DNA of 5,680 nucleotides, taken from contig JBNKIW010000104.1 in assembly GCA_050290865.1 (NCBI GenBank), forward strand, positions 1 through 5,680, in the 5' to 3' direction. The notes beneath the pieces are model-generated. The model was not told where the DNA came from. It saw only the letters and a list, made by a program, of their open reading frames with translations, and ran no database searches. The position numbers and the translations under genes were made by a program. Position 1 is the stretch's first letter, and the number at the start of each line of letters is the position of its first letter. This document shows positions 5,602 through 5,680 of this stretch, piece by piece. This stretch comes from JARRLC01 sp050290865 (GTDB taxonomy: Bacteria; Pseudomonadota; Alphaproteobacteria; Rhizobiales; Rhodomicrobiaceae).

Positions 5602-5680
5602 CAGGAATGATGGCGTATTCGGTGAGCTGAGACGCGGCGGCGATGACGGCCCGTCCTGCGCGCGTGAGGTAGTACCGGTA
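5591..5680 (-). CDS. C-terminal end of a probable winged-helix protein (partial)
   Basis: The minus strand is open from the window edge to TGA at 5593-5591, giving 29 codons that read YRYYLTRAGRAVIAAASQL and then TEYAIIPALA. The pattern YxLTxxGRxxI is the wing and last helix typical of winged helix-turn-helix proteins, for example MarR-like regulators. The rest lies beyond 5680, so the full function cannot be told; it may be a regulator or a larger DNA-binding protein. It converges on the ABC transporter gene with 42 bases between the stops. Confidence 0.6.
   Translation of the reverse strand, partial: YRYYLTRAGRAVIAAASQLTEYAIIPALA

Overview
The window is GC-rich chromosomal-type DNA. Codon use and protein types fit an alphaproteobacterium, most likely a Rhizobiales member (inferred from style and gene content; no rRNA or other marker is present to fix the taxon). 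It holds four complete protein genes and the 3' end of a fifth. No tRNA, rRNA, CRISPR array, insertion sequence or phage gene was found.

Layout: (1) 1-188 is a leader region with a small palindrome and a possible stem-loop. (2) 189-1091 (+) encodes a diguanylate cyclase with an N-terminal zinc-binding CZB domain, the architecture of E. coli DgcZ (YdeH). (3) 1092-1335 is a spacer unusually rich in inverted repeats, ending in a TATACT box and a good ribosome binding site. (4) 1336-2421 (+) encodes a fold-type III PLP enzyme of the D-threonine aldolase / D-serine dehydratase family. (5) 2422-2748 is a convergent intergenic stretch with no convincing gene. (6) 2749-3495 (-) encodes a NYN (LabA/DUF88) nuclease-like domain joined to a C-terminal OST-HTH/LOTUS domain. 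(7) 3496-3703 is a divergent intergenic region. (8) 3704-5548 (+) encodes a HlyB-type ABC half-transporter (membrane domain plus ATPase) without the usual N-terminal C39-like domain, and with an unresolved reading frame at its N-terminus. (9) 5591-5680 (-) is the C-terminal end of a probable winged-helix protein that runs off the window.

The genes do not form an evident operon. The first two share a strand but are separated by about 245 bases with their own signals; D-TA and NYN genes converge; NYN and ABC genes diverge; ABC and the last gene converge. Each is therefore probably its own transcription unit. The plausible roles are separate: zinc-sensitive c-di-GMP synthesis, D-hydroxyamino acid breakdown, RNA binding or cleavage, and protein or peptide export.

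I do not see convincing evidence of a new multi-gene system. The items most worth a second look are the ABC transporter's N-terminus (a 20-codon ATG frame that would join the transporter perfectly with one added base), the NYN-LOTUS protein, and the cluster of abutting hairpins in front of the D-TA gene.
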